64,000 nucleotides of DNA from Isoetes taiwanensis (GCA_021234155.1 JAJEKV010000126.1:1855771-1919770); one strand, 5' to 3'. Shown: positions 25,086 to 37,844, counted from the stretch's first letter. Translations and numbers: made by a program. Notes: generated by a model from the sequence alone, not told the origin.

Positions 25086-28000
25086 AATCCCAGTCCGTAA
25101 TGAAGCATCGTAACGGGGCTTTCATTTTGGTGATCGCCACTATATTATGAAAATTGCCGACACGGAAAGCTTGTTGGCGCATCTATTCTCAATCCCAAAA
25201 CACATTTTAGAATCTTTCTGCATAGGCTTTTACCGTAATTTGTAGATAGTAGTAGATAGAAGAAGAGTTATTGTCGCCAATCATGAATGCTCCGCAGGTT
25301 CTTTCACTTTAGGAATAAGAAATCAAGCGGTATTCAAAATCCTATCAAAATTAATGTGAAATTACCACGGATCTTTGTATGCCTCCATAATACTTCGCGG
25401 CGTCCATTCCCAATACCTTTAAAAATTCTCTGAGGGGATACCATCCATACGGACATTTGCTCGAAGCCAACTCAAATGTTGTTGCTGCATGAATTCGGAC
25501 GAAAGACCGATTGATTATAACAATTGAGATTTCTCTTGTACGAAGAATTGCATGAACCTTAGAAGCACAATATCACCGCATTACATCTTCATGAGGCAGT
25601 GTTTGACCTTAAAAAGCGTTTCACAAAGTATTGAGTAAGGCTTAATCTCATTTGACTCTGTCATTACCCTCCCATCGGCGAGATAAAGGTGCATAGTAGC
25701 TGCATACCTCTTACGCTTTGGCGGCTCTAAACGGCTTATTACAAGCGATCTCATCTTTCAACCGGTTAATCAGTTTAACTTCGTCGATTGAATTTGGGCA
25801 CTTCAAGACCACATCAATAACTTGTTGCAATCTAAAGTCGTGCCACTTTCTTAAGCTCTCTATAGTATTAATATAACTTGCTTAATGTCTCTTTTTTCTT
25901 CGCGAACTTCGTTAGCTCCCCACCTTTTCGCCAAAAATCTTGACATTTGCCAAAGCCTCAACAATTCTTAAGCTACCATGTTATTGAGATGAAGCCTTTG
26001 CCAAAACCTCGACATCTGCTTCAAACTCCTCATTAGGCAACCATCTAGTATTATTCAATTTAAATGCAGTTTTTTTCTCTTTTATTGACTATAGGTAAGT
26101 TCACGATTTTCAGGAATATTTTGTTGTAGTCATTTGTTCAATGTTTTTACGGTCAATCAAGTAGCTGGTGGTTATGCATTTAGTTTGAGTTGGTTGTGCA
26201 TTATGATATTTGATTCCTCACCTTATGAACCAAATATCGTCAGCCGTCATTAGCAGCTAGAAGTTGGTGACATCCGGGGGCCTTTATGACATCGGGCTCT
26301 TCTCATTATGTATGTTGTTTTGAGGGTCACTCTTCCGGAGTCCGGTGTGCATCTATTCTGGTTTGTTCTTGTCCTATTTTTAAGCTTATGTTTGTGGATT
26401 TTTACAAGGTCATTTATGGCATCATTATGGTTTTACTATTATCCTTGTTAGTATCCTCTTTGATCATTCGAATTCGCGTCTTCATTTCACTTTCTACGGC
26501 ATCTTTGCTAGCTTGATAATTTTCGGATGTCATATCGCTAATCGTGCTGATTAATTACTATGTATTGGGGATCCTAGATTCTTCCTTGATTTGGTGAAAT
26601 TTTGTTAGCACATTTGTGGTGGTTTAGTGATGCATATTTTTGCATTGTTAGCTATTGACATCTATGGTAGATGCGTTCATTGTTGTCGCCGGGCTCATGT
26701 TTTCTGCTCCCCTTGTTCTTGACGCATGCGGAGTTGTTGTTGTTTGATATGGGGATTGTTGTTCTTCTTCTGGTTGGAGTTGGTTGTAAAATTGGTTGTT
26801 AGCCAGTTCCGCGTGATTTCATTCCTCTTGCTTCTCGGTTCTTAGGATGTTTTTTCCTTGACATGCCATCATTTCTTTTATGTTTATCTCTTTTGTTAGC
26901 ATCTTTTTCTCTAAGTGGTTTTGAGGTTTAGTTTCACCTCATTGGGCATCTTCTTTTCACCTTAGTTCACATCATACTTTCTCTTTTTTCTCTTGTTGGC
27001 TTACACCTTCATCACGACCTCGCTTATGTTCCTTGACCATTGCTTGACCTGGAACGGAGCCTCGCGGCCTTATTCTCGATTACCTTATCCACAGTTTCCT
27101 TCATCCCTAGCTCGTTTTTCTTTCTCATGGACTACGTTTGTGTCGTCACATAGGGTCAGCAACATTCAACCCACTTTCGGCAGCGGGGAGGTGCTACCGC
27201 GGCCCGATAGTGAAATTCGATAGTCTTTTTTGGACATCATGGATCTTTGGTATCGTCCTCTTCACCGGGCTGTATATTCAGCCCAATCTTCATGGCGATT
27301 TAGGTCATCTCGTCTCTCTTAGATCTATGAGGAGAGCATTAGGTCTGCGGAGAGAAGTGCTCTTCTTTTCGGCGGTGTTTGGTGATGGCATTATGTCATG
27401 ATCCTCATCATGAGAATCGCAGTCGATCTACATAAGTAGATCGAAGATTCTCGATGGCGAGAGATACATCAACCGATCTTTCATGTTTCTTCTCATTTCA
27501 GCGTTCTTCTCACAGCGATTATAGTAGCATTGGGCAAACCCTCCCTTCAGCCCTTCTTTTTTCTTTTGTTTTGTGGACCATCAACTCGGGTGTCATCTAT
27601 GTTAAAAGAAATTTAACAATGTCTCTTTTTAAGAAATGGTGTGCATTTATATGGATAAACGCGGCGTGTGAGAAGGAGGGAGGCTTTATGGAAATAATCT
27701 CTCCATCCATGTCAAATAAGGCATTCTCGGTAAACAGGGTTCTGACCACTTAATTATTTCAATGGATTTACGGCTATCTAAAGATGGTTATCCTCTAATA
27801 ATTTCAATTAAATTATGACCATAAGTAATTTCAATGGATCAAATTATCAAATATTAATAATACAACACCTAGGGGACTCTGGCAATCTTCACGAGGCATC
27901 AATAATTATAGGCCCTTGAGCGATATTGGAGCTCCTAATACCTCGTAGGGACTAATGCATGATAGCTTGAGGTGTTAACAATTTCAACAACAATGTCGGG

Positions 28001-30246
28001 GTTCTTGCTTTTGAGAACCATAGGCATCAATTTCAATGGTTCCGATTACCATTTAATTCAAATGTTGATGTTAATAGAACACCTCCACTTAATGATTGCA
28101 GGGCAACTAATAATTGTAAGATTTCAGTAGTTAGGAACGCTAATATGTACAAAAGGTTTAGTAAGCGCGATGGCGGTGTAACTCTCTTTTAATATTGCAA
28201 GTACTTTAGACAAAGAGGGAGTCTAGAAAAAACATGTCCCCAAACATGGGCGGTAGCCGCTTTCCAGTTCTGGTATTCTTGAATTCAATACCATTCTAAC
28301 ATGTTGTTCAAAATTAGTTGTCCACAAAGGAAAACATGGAATCGTGATTTTCATTAAAGAGATGTATGGTCCCATGGGCATAAAGGGTATCAATGTGTGT
28401 CAACATGAAGAAAGAAAATCGTTGTGGCTAGTTTGTTTGATTTCTTAAATAGAAAAGCTACCAAAGGCCATATTACTAATGATGCAAAAGCACTTTGGGG
28501 CTCTTGCTTGGGTGAGATTGACTAGCCCGTGATTCTTTGCTTCGTATCATATCTTGATTGCTTGTACTCTTGCGTGACAAGCCTTGCATCACGATAGATG
28601 GCGTGGTTAGTGTGGGTGATTTGAAGCGGCGGTTAATGGATCTTGAAGGTTCGTGAGCTGCTGACCTCGATTCACTGAGCTGGGTACCAAAGCTGTTTCG
28701 CTTTACGATTCGAGTTAATTAGAAGTTTGCCATTTGGAGGGACTTCTTGGGTGTTGTGAATGGTGATGGTCGGTTTAATGCGGCGGTGAGTTGCGGTTTT
28801 GTGGAAGGTGTTCAAAAAGTACTCAATTTTCAAAAATCACCAAAAGCGGCTTTAGTCGTGAGTTAAGCATTATATATTATAAGAAACTTTTGTATTTTGC
28901 TTCAAGTATGTTTCCAGGAATTGAGAATGTTGCTTTTGCTTCCTTCAAGACTAAGGTCATCTGGAAAAGGGATGCTTGATTAGGAATCAATTTAGAGATG
29001 CATCAAATCTTTTATAGTTATGTAGCATTAAGTTGCTAGATTATAAACTAGAATGTAAATGGCACTATTTATGGAAGTATGCTTATAGCTATGCGCCTTG
29101 ACGGTGGCTCTCAACAACTATTCATATTGCTAAGGTATGGAATATCCTTAACCATGGTTGTGCTATGGAATTTGGACTTAGCTCTTATGGTGCATGATTG
29201 GTTCATATAATTTTTGGAAGATGTTTTGCGAGATCCAAGCTAGCACTTGAATCACATTTGTTAAACAATCATTTTGTTGAGCATATTGACTAATTACTAA
29301 TAATGTTAGGCTTATTGCATTTATGTAAAGGCACAACGATCTCTCAAAAGCACTTGGTGGCAAAAATGCGGGGATCTAATGCCGCAACATCGAGGCCCGA
29401 CATATCCCTCTCCTTCGGAACTTCTAGTTTTGTTTTTTTTTTTTGAATTGTGTTTAGCTGGATGTGTCTGCCCGGATTTTCATATGCTCCGAAGAACAAG
29501 TTAATGAAGCTTTCGGTATCTCTCCCGATTCTTACATTTACGGAACTTGTTGCGGATCATGATATGCAAACTATAGTGATGCTCGCAATGTTGGCAGAGG
29601 GATATTGCCGTCCAGCACTATAAATTTAATTAGTAGGATACCTCCCATAACACAACACACTTGCAATGTATAATAAGCTAAAAAGAAAAACTAAAAGATC
29701 TTCTAACATGACTAAAATGAAATAGGATTAACTAAATAGTAGAATGAAAACAAAAGCATCATGCATAACGAAATGAGAACATCTAACTTATTGGTGATCA
29801 ATGGGTAAGAAGTCGAGGAGTAGCGTTAAGGCATCACACAAATTTCAAACCGATGAAGTGAGTTGGTGAGGCCCTTCTCAGAATTTCTTGTATCAAGAAT
29901 TAAAATTGCATGGCTCAGGGAACTCTTGGTTTGAAATTATTGCATATCGTTTTTCAAAAAAAAAAGGGTGTATCGACCCATGAAAAATATTCTATTCTAC
30001 ATCTATTCATATAAATAAAGTTATCCAATAAATAGTAAGAATCATTTAAATATCCTATTGTGTATCAAGATTGGATGATCAAAGGTTAGACCTACTTTTG
30101 TTTTTTCGATGGTCTAGATGAGAAACAATAATAATGTATTGACTACTATTGGCCAAGAGTTAGTTCATTTCACCATGATTAAACTTGGTGACCCTCCTAA
30201 TAAGTTATTATAAGAAATAGGGTTGTTTACTGTACAGAAGCTCTGA
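25086..30246. other. Five kilobases without a recognisable gene
   Basis: Scattered frames of 60-100 codons (for example 26,993-27,401 and 27,454-27,753 plus) show no domain that I can name. Coding-like minus-strand text lies near 25,740-25,860 but is broken. AATTTCAATGG-type words recur between 27,750 and 28,060. A T-rich run lies near 29,430. No RNA gene was seen. Confidence 0.4.
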
Positions 30247-30355
30247 ATTTGGAGTAGAAATTTTAGAAAAAATTTGGTGCATTATTCTTATGCGGAGAAA
30301 CAAATTGGAGTAAAAATTTTAGAAAAAAGCAGTATATTATGCTCATGCGGAGCAA
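30247..30355 (+). repeat. About 56-bp tandem duplication
   Basis: Two copies of a block containing TTGGAGTA(G/A)AAATTTTAGAAAA, a TATTNTTATG or TATTATGCTCATG part, and GCGGAG(A/C)AAA. They start near 30,248 and 30,304. Confidence 0.8.
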
Positions 30356-31429
30356 AATATTCTAAAGAACAAGTCCCATGAGCTATGTTTGGAAGATATG
30401 AGGATCTTAGATTAGCAGGCGTATTCTTCAAAATGTAGACTTGATATTGGATCCCCAAAGGATAGACTCGCATTTGACCAGCCACCCTAGACAGCCACCT
30501 GAACAACAAAATTTAGTTGTTGGTAGGGGCTACACCGATGAACTGCTTTGTTATTTAGAGGTCCAAAGGAACATAGTCAAATTCTATGGCCTTAATAGTG
30601 CCACTTTAAAAACCCTACCACATCGCTAGTATAATGTTATATGAAAGGTCATAAGGAGTTCTTATTTCTCTATGTTGAGGAGACGTTTAGTTTCATTTTT
30701 CTCCAAGGCATCATCTATTGCAAACATGAAGGGATGATGAACATTTGGGCACAATGATTAAAAGCTTTGACATTATGACGAAGAAGAGTTAAAGATGTGA
30801 AAAACAATGTGGACAGTGGTAGAAAGCTTAATGGACATGACAAAGACATGCCAAGGAATCTATAAAATATTAACAAGGAGTTGGGCTCGATTTATCTTTA
30901 GATATGTTGTGAGTAGATGAATGGGAGGACAAGTGGCAAAAGAAAATTGGTGTAGTAAAATATACTACATTCATATAGCCCACCACAATGGGGGATATTA
31001 TGAACTTGAGCAGAGAAGATATGGGAAAAGTAGAAGCTTGACATCTACATTTCCTTTTCCATCCTCATTCCGTATTGGCTTGATTGAAGTACTGATCAAT
31101 AACAACAAGGCAAAGGAATGAGACAATGTTAAATTACAACGTGAGGAAGAGCATAGGCAAAACAGAGATGGACTTAAAAATTGCAACATTAAGAAGAGCG
31201 AATTTCTTTTACATCCGCATGAACTCAAGAAGAGTAAGGATTAAATTGCAACTTATGTTGAGGAAGTACAATTTAGTTAGAGACAAACACATGGAGACAT
31301 GGACAGTACAGCAGATAGAGCTAGAACTTACAAAAGGATAAGGCGCACGTTATTACAACACAACAAGAGCCTGATAGGCCATCTTTGATGGATACACGAC
31401 GAGGATAAGAAAGAGTAAAGAAATACAAC
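30356..31429. other. Stretch without a recognisable gene
   Basis: Frames near 30,441-30,629, 30,921-31,121 and 31,126-31,341 on the plus strand are short and unassigned. The last is basic and helix-prone but has no motif that I know. It lies immediately before a LINE 3' tail. Confidence 0.35.
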
Positions 31430-31530
31430 TGGATAGGCTACAATAAGACACGATTCTTAAGTAGATTAAATAAAAGAGAATAAAATAAAATAGATTTTTT
31501 ATAGTCCACGGAGACAGGGGAAGCAGCAAG
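31430..31530 (-). mobile_element. 5'-truncated LINE 3' tail
   Basis: On the minus strand the sequence reads GTGGACTATAAAAAATCTAT followed by TTTATTTTATTCTC. It aligns with the 3' end of the LINE remnant near 53,580-53,640 (GTGGACGTTAAAAGATCTAT, TTTATTCTATTC). Translations also match (SPWTIKNLFYFILF here, SSWTLKDLFYSIL there). Only about 100 bp remains, about 100 bp downstream of the stop codon of the small hydrophobic-protein gene and on the same strand. Confidence 0.55.
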
Positions 31531-31626
31531 CCAGCCAACAAAGATATTACACTACCAACCAAGAGTGTAAAACTTACAAAATATTACACTACCAACAAAA
31601 AGTGTAAGACTTACAAAGGAGATCGA

Positions 31627-32022
31627 TCAGCCATCTTTGAAGATGAAGAAGAGGAAGAAGAAGAGGACGATCATGATGAAGGGACCGAAATTGGGGCCGC
31701 CATAGCCGGGGCGGGGAGGGGGCTGCCAAGCGGAGGGTCTAGGAGGGGGTCTAGAATGGGAGGAAGGGGAGAGGATCCGGACCGCGAGGAGCAGCGCAAT
31801 TGGCAGCAGAAAAAATCCTCCCGAAGTGAGCAGATTAAGCCTCTCCTCCACAGCGTCCATCATTTGCACCGCCGGCAGCGAAAGAAATATCATCACAATT
31901 ATCAGAAATAGTAGTATCGGCCATGGCGATGGTGGTGCCGGCCTCCTCCTTCCTTCGTAGCAGTACATCGCCTCAGCCTGTTTTTCGTTGCCTTCTTTTC
32001 CTCTTTTATTTTCGCTAGTCAA
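31627..32022 (-). CDS. Small hydrophobic, proline-rich membrane protein
   Basis: An uninterrupted 131-codon frame encodes a short basic N-terminus and a GRRRPAPPSPW motif. Hydrophobic segments follow at about residues 34-50, 67-84 and 113-128. A Pro/Arg-rich loop (RPPPRPSAWQPPPRPGYGGP) lies before the last segment. This looks like a small multi-pass membrane protein, and short plant proteins with a YGRRRPPPPSPW-like start are familiar, but I cannot name the family or function. Met19 (start at 31,968), immediately before CYEGRRRP, is an equally plausible start because the first 18 residues are low-complexity and charged. Frame integrity in a decayed neighbourhood supports a real gene. Three TGACCCC words (W-box-like on the other strand) lie upstream at 32,040-32,220. 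Confidence 0.65.
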   Translation of the reverse strand: MTSENKRGKEGNEKQAEAMYCYEGRRRPAPPSPWPILLFLIIVMIFLSLPAVQMMDAVEERLNLLTSGGFFLLPIALLLAVRILSPSSHSRPPPRPSAWQPPPRPGYGGPNFGPFIMIVLFFFLFFIFKDG

Positions 32023-33312
32023 TCTTTAAAAAGACCACTATGACCCCCCGCCTTGCTTTTACTCATGATTTGCACCTAAATAAATAATGCCTCTAATACT
32101 TAACTCATTCTTTTTACTCCTTAATGCCCTCGCTTTGCACTATATAATGCCTCTAATGGGGCCTCCTCGCCCCCCCATTTTGACCCCATTCTCACCTTGG
32201 CCCGCTCGTCTTGACCCCACTCTTAGGGGTCTGACCGGTTGGATCGAAGAAACTAGGTGCCTTTAACTTGATGGAAGAAATTAAAGGATGCAGTTTATGT
32301 TGGCATCTCAATGTCAATGGAAATTGGGCGGGCAACTGCGACCTGCGACCGGCTTTGCAAGTCCATTGAAGGAGGTTCGAAAATATATTCCACTAAGTCA
32401 CGTCCTCCATTTTATGACCTACACCATGGCTAACGTCAGTAGTGGGCCCTCTGGAATGGGCTCCCTCATTTCCATGGCCTTTACATCCATTCCAATAAAT
32501 TACTGAGCCAAAATGTCTACAAATGTCTCTGTCGATTGTAAGAACATTTTATGACACGATTGAGATTGTTAAAGTGACAAATCATAATCAATTCTAAAAA
32601 TTTATATATTTTGCTAGAAATCCGACACTTAATACAAGCTTTAGACAAAAGTTGAAAACGCTTTGATGTGATGCATTGCCAAATCCAATTTTGCGTGTAA
32701 AATCGCATGTATAAATGTCTAAAATCTTATATTGATATATGAATGACTGAAGATGGACTCGTACATGGGCTCGATTGTTATGCTTGAAAATGCTTCACTA
32801 GCTTGTAACTTATCACAACTATAGTATAAAGTAGGAAAACTTTTCCTTTTATATAGAATGGGTTATCATCATTGATATGGCTTGTTTGGTTAGGGTACAC
32901 ATCTCTTAGATGATGATGATAATATGTGGTGTTTGTTTGCATATGTCAATATTATAATGAAATACATTATGGCATTCCTAGTAAACAAGAAGGCAAAAAG
33001 TACACCTTCTAAGCTAGTGCATGGAAAGTTGGTTATCAAGTCAATCCATTTTAGTGACCACGTAATATACCCTTTGCTTTGCAATAGCTTATCCTTGTGA
33101 GAGGCATCTTTCCAAATCCAAACTACTTCTAACAATTGTATATGTAAATTTTGAGTCTAAATAAAAAGGGTTCACCAAAGGTTAATTCCACTTTATGGGT
33201 AAATTGTAATAGAGGACTTTTCGAAAGGGGATTTATGTGCTTTATATATATCTTATCATCTTAATGCTTTATAAAAATGTAGCTTAACTAAAACTACCAG
33301 CCAGTTATATTA
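32023..33312. other. Intergenic stretch between the two intact genes
   Basis: This holds the upstream region of the small membrane-protein gene, with repeated TGACCCC and AATGCCTCTAAT words near 32,040-32,220. The AT-rich sequence beyond it has no supported coding feature. It ends at the poly(A) signal of the next gene. Confidence 0.5.
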
Positions 33313-33318
33313 TTTATT
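33313..33318 (-). terminator. Candidate polyadenylation signal AATAAA
   Basis: The minus strand reads AATAAA about 180 bp downstream of the stop codon of the RING/kinase-like/WD40 gene, a plausible distance for its 3' UTR. Other A/T-rich hexamers nearby could serve instead. Confidence 0.5.
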
Positions 33319-33496
33319 GTGATTTCCATGAAAATATACCCAGGTTAGTTGCTAGACAATAGTGACCACTGGTGGCGTTGTTTTTAGTGGTAACATGGGA
33401 CTAGCCATAAAAAATCTTCATTTTGTACACCATTTAAATTGTTGACAGCACATGTCTTGTCCAAGAAATGCTCTTCCTATTCAAACCACTTGTTCT

Positions 33497-36400
33497 TTAT
33501 GCCAATGATAGGACTTCAATTTTACTTGTGGCTAGCCCCACAATGATCTGCTTGTCATTTATTGCAATTGAAGTAATGGCAGACTCAAAAAGTTTCACAA
33601 TTTCGCCATCAGAATCGTTTAATAAGGAATTCGCATTCCATGCCTAACAGCAGAGAAATTGTAGCATTAAAAATTGCACCAGAAAAGGGAAATAAGCAAA
33701 ACATTTCTAACCTTCAGGCAATTAGTCCAGCTCCCAATGAAGAGCCAAGGTTCTTTCACACACATAACAGAAACAACCCCATCATGAACCTCTTTTGAAC
33801 CTTGCCATTCTCCACTCTTCCATATCTGGCAGAGAGCATTTAAATACATAAGCTTCCGCTCTACAAAACAAAATTGCCACAGTAACCTACCTGAATGGAA
33901 CCATTATTATGAGCTGACACCAGATGCCCAATGCTTGGAATAAGCTTCAATGCCCTAACTGTAAGAAAAGCCACAGAAGAGTCACTTTTGAATGTTAATA
34001 GAGGAGAATGGTCATCCCGCCACCATGATCGAATTGCTCCATCCAAATCTCCAGAGTATAGAACTTCTCCATCAACAAGCAATGCTGAAATTGTGGCTTT
34101 GTGACCTTCCAATATCGTAAGAAGACTGTAGTCCTGCTTTGGCAATGCTTCAAGTTCCTTAACCATATACAATTGAGTACCAAAGAAATACAAATACAAA
34201 TGACACATCAAATTTCAGAATAAACTGAAATCCAGTGGAACATGGGAAAAGTACATGTCCTTAACGCCTCTATAGATATTGGTGACATTCTTTTATAAGT
34301 GCACGCTCAGAATTATTGAGTTCATTTTCCTTCTGCTATATGACATTCAGACATGCAGATAGCATAGAATCAGACCTCAAATGATATCCTTGAAAATAAA
34401 GTCTCTTGCATGTAGTTTTTGTAAACAAAAGTCATACCTTCAAAGACCAGGCTTTAATAGTCCTATCTCCACTGCCACTGTAAAGAATACTATCATTTGA
34501 AGCAGTTAGGGCCGACACTCCTGTATATCGCCAGTCATCATGTTCCTTCCAACTGGTAATTGGTCTTTGTTCAAAGCCACTAGTGATTCCCCAAGCACAT
34601 ATAACCCCGCTGTAATCACCGCTCAAAGCAATGCCCAAGATTTCATCGACAGTTAAAGCTAACACCTTCTGATGATGCCCTTCCCAAACACATACACACA
34701 TATTTTGCTGCAGATTATAGCACACTACATTATTGTCAGCAAACTTTGAAAGCATCAAACTTATCTCAGATGTCTACTGAGATTCTATACATGGATGTCC
34801 TACTGACTACTTTAAATTTATATTCAATACGGTATATCATATCAGGTAAAAGTGCACATTCTTCTTTGCCATAGTTCCCTATAGTTCTCCCCACAATAAA
34901 CAATGTTAGATCCTTAGGGATGGCGGTGAACTGCAAAAGCGTCAGGCTCAAACTGTTGAACAACTGAGACAACTTCTGATGCAACTTATAGGATCGTGAT
35001 TTTCTCAATGGCAATGTTCAGAGAACATATTACTTGAAGAGAGTTTATTTTTAATAGAAGAAAATTCCATCGTAGACTCTACAGCTAATACTACTTGAAA
35101 ATGTGTACTTCAAATAAACAAAGGAATAGGAACATACTGTTAATGACCATACACGTACGGTTTTGTCGTATGAAGCACTGAATAAGTAGTCCTCTGTGCA
35201 CCAAAGTTTTAGATTACCATTTTTCACATTCAAATTTTACAATGACGATTTAAGTGTAATATCGAAGCAATCATTTCATTTAACTACATACAAGCATCAT
35301 TTGTCCATAAAATTCCAGGAGTCATTCATGCTTTGCCATGCAACATAAAACCTGGATATAGCTTGTTCTCTAACCTGGGTATTAAAACACCTGCAGAATA
35401 CTTAAATTACCATGTTTATAACGCCGAACAACATAACTATTAAGTTCTTAATTATTAATCTATACTTACCATAAATGGCCAACGCTGTAACACAGTCCAG
35501 ATGCCCTTCCAATGTTGCACTTTCCTTTGCTACCTGTAATACTTCACCAGGGACTCCACTGGACATCGCAATTTCTTTGTCACACTGTGTACTTATATAG
35601 GTTTCTTGCTCTGTAGCTCTAAAACAATAATCCTCTGGAGTTAATACCAAGACAGAAAGTAAGTATTGTAGGGCATCCCAAATTTCATGCACTTCAGGCC
35701 TTCCATTAGGATCAAAGTCCAGGCATCTTTCAAGAAGATGGTAAAAACACTGTCCTTTCTTGTCCTTATCCATAGAATTGGTTAGTCTGCTTTTCACATT
35801 GACCTTTGGAAAGGCCTGTAGCCCATTCAATGAGCTTTCTCCATAGAAAAGATGAATCAAAACACATCCTAATGACCATACATCTGCTTTGTGGCTAACA
35901 AGGGACTGCAAATCAGAGAAACGACAATGCAAAAGTCTTAACTCTGTTGCTTTGATAATGACTGACACTTCAGGACTCAAATACTGAGCATTAGTGTTGT
36001 GAACTCCATTTTCATCTCTAACTTTCTTCCCCAATTGTAAAGCTCCATTTATGTGAAACCATCCATGACCAAATTCATCAAAAAAGAGGCATTCTGGTCC
36101 AAATAGGCCCATTACAATCCCTGCCTTCTGAAATTCTAGGAAAATCTCACAAATTTCGAGGCTTATATGCACCACATGTTGGAATTTTACAACATCCACT
36201 CTTGCCGATGACAGTATACCTTTTTGATTGCCCTTTCCAAACAGATGGATAACATCAAGGACCTCCTCTGAGAGAATGTTATACCAATTAACATCAGACT
36301 CTGAGTTGCTAGTGTACTGCTCTTGAAGGTTCAAACTTTTAACTACTTCATAAGCATTATTGATATTCTTTTTCGTCGCTCGATTAACTAGAAATAATTC

Positions 36401-37063
36401 ACCTTTCTTACTTGTCCAAATCCCAAAAACTTTGCTGAAATGAGGACAAAACATAGAAAGACTTAAGAAAAACTCAATTTCTTTGTAAAAATCCCTTTCC
36501 AGCAATTTCTCCAGCTCATAACATCCACATTCCCAATCTTCCAATACACCTTGTTGAGTTATGCCAATTTTAAGAAGTGAAACTTCATATGTTCCTTTTC
36601 CTAGCTCCTTGGGTAAAGTCAACTCTCCAAACAATAAGTCCTCTTTGGTTTCTGTTCTCTCTCCGTAGTTTAACTTGATTGCATCCCTTGGCAGCATCCA
36701 AAGATCTAATTTAAGGTCTTTAAGGCAGGTAATCGACGTAAACGCATGTGTCTTTATATCAGCTCTAATTTCTCCCTGTTCTAATCTAGAATCGTTGTTT
36801 GAATTCTTCAGTGCAGAGATCAAACGCAGAAGCTCAATATTTTTTGGCAGTTTCTCAGGACCCAACAATGGTAATCTCGTTCTTTTACTGCATTCTGGAC
36901 ATTGCAAAATTTTCCAATCGGATTGGCTTTGTGATCCCCACCTCTCTGCAAGGTCGGAAACGCAAATTTGGCAAAGAGTATGGCCACATGTTATAACTCG
37001 GGGCACATGGTCCTCCTCATCGAAAGGCTGAAGGCAGACAACGCATTCTGGAAATTGGTTCAT
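33497..37063 (-). CDS. RING finger / kinase-like / WD40-repeat protein (putative E3 ubiquitin ligase), six exons
   Basis: Exons on the minus strand are 37063-35470, 35193-35138, 34707-34438, 34133-33891, 33825-33712 and 33643-33497. All introns are GT-AG and phases join without a shift, giving 807 residues. Residues 7-58 form a C3HC4 RING (C7, C10, C26, H28, C31, C34, C55, C58), the type that recruits E2 enzymes. Residues about 150-465 are protein-kinase-like: YLSPEV at 361 and HKADVWSLG at 391 match the APE and DxWxxG blocks. I see no HRD, DFG or glycine loop, so it is probably a pseudokinase. WD40 repeats run from LEGH at 518 to the C-terminus (SASYDKTVRVWSL, SGSGDRTIKAWSL). The layout resembles Arabidopsis At1g21651, from memory. 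The product is probably a soluble ligase that binds substrates through its propeller; substrates are unknown. Confidence 0.9.
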
Positions 37064-37502
37064 TTCGTTCCGGACTCAAAAATCAAAAGTAACAAGTACC
37101 TCAAGCCAAGCGCCCAATGCATCTCCTGAACCCATACCACAAAAACCTAAATGGAGGAAGCTCCTCACCGGAATTCTTGCATAAAATTTGCCCTAAGCCA
37201 CTGTCTTTCGTTCATCTCGCGCCATGATCAGACTGTTCAAAAGCTCTCTTTCTGTGTGCAAAAACTGAACTCTTTTGCTTGGAATGGCTGTTAACATTTC
37301 TGTAACATTTGTGTATGGGAAATTCGCATGAATTCAACATATCTTGCTCAATGTATAACAAACCTTTGAGCGAAGAACAAACCCTAGGTGAGCTTGTGGT
37401 GTTTGTGGAATATGCTATGAATATACGTAATAGATTAGAGTAGAGGGGGCATAAGAAGAGGATATTCCAAATGGACGGCCAGAGATAATAGCAAAAAAAA
37501 AG
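37064..37502. promoter_or_regulatory. Upstream region of the RING/kinase-like/WD40 gene
   Basis: This 440-bp segment lies between the gene's ATG (minus strand, 37,063) and the hexokinase-like fragment on the plus strand. It must contain at least part of the promoter and 5' UTR. I see no decisive TATA box, so the transcription start is not placed. Confidence 0.4.
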
Positions 37503-37844
37503 ATGCCCACTTTGCTGTTTCTTTCTAGATCGGGCTCGCCCGAATATCCATGGGAACTCTCAGCTTACATGGAACGAGGGACTGATAAAATGGAGAGCAT
37601 GCATCCCAGCCTCGTTCCGGTCTTTGAAGCTCAATCCCTGACTGCCTCTGCTTCCCGGCGTTGGATTAAATCCTTCGCTTCTTGCTCTGCATTCAAAGTT
37701 TTTGCCTCCACTTCTGATGCTCTTGGACTAGTTGAAGATCAAAGACAACATGCTTTCTCTGTTTTAACGGATTTTCAACGGAATTGTGGTACTCCTGTGA
37801 CCAAGTTGCAGGCCTTGGTGGATGAAATGGTGACGGAAACGCAA
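37503..37844 (+). pseudogene. Hexokinase N-terminal fragment (probable captured exon)
   Basis: The frame starts at an ATG. Codons 83-114 read HAFSVLTDFQRNCGTPVTKL and then QALVDEMVTETQ. Plant hexokinases have at this place the pattern ILxxFxxxCxTPxxKLxxVxDAMxxEM, just before the catalytic domain. The preceding 80 residues are Ser/Ala-rich, like a targeting peptide. Homology stops after VTETQ, and the frame then runs into the GTGATTCC palindrome array. No glucose-binding or ATP-binding domain follows within several kilobases, so no active enzyme can be made. It is best read as a captured or truncated copy. The match is from memory of the family and needs a search. Confidence 0.5.
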
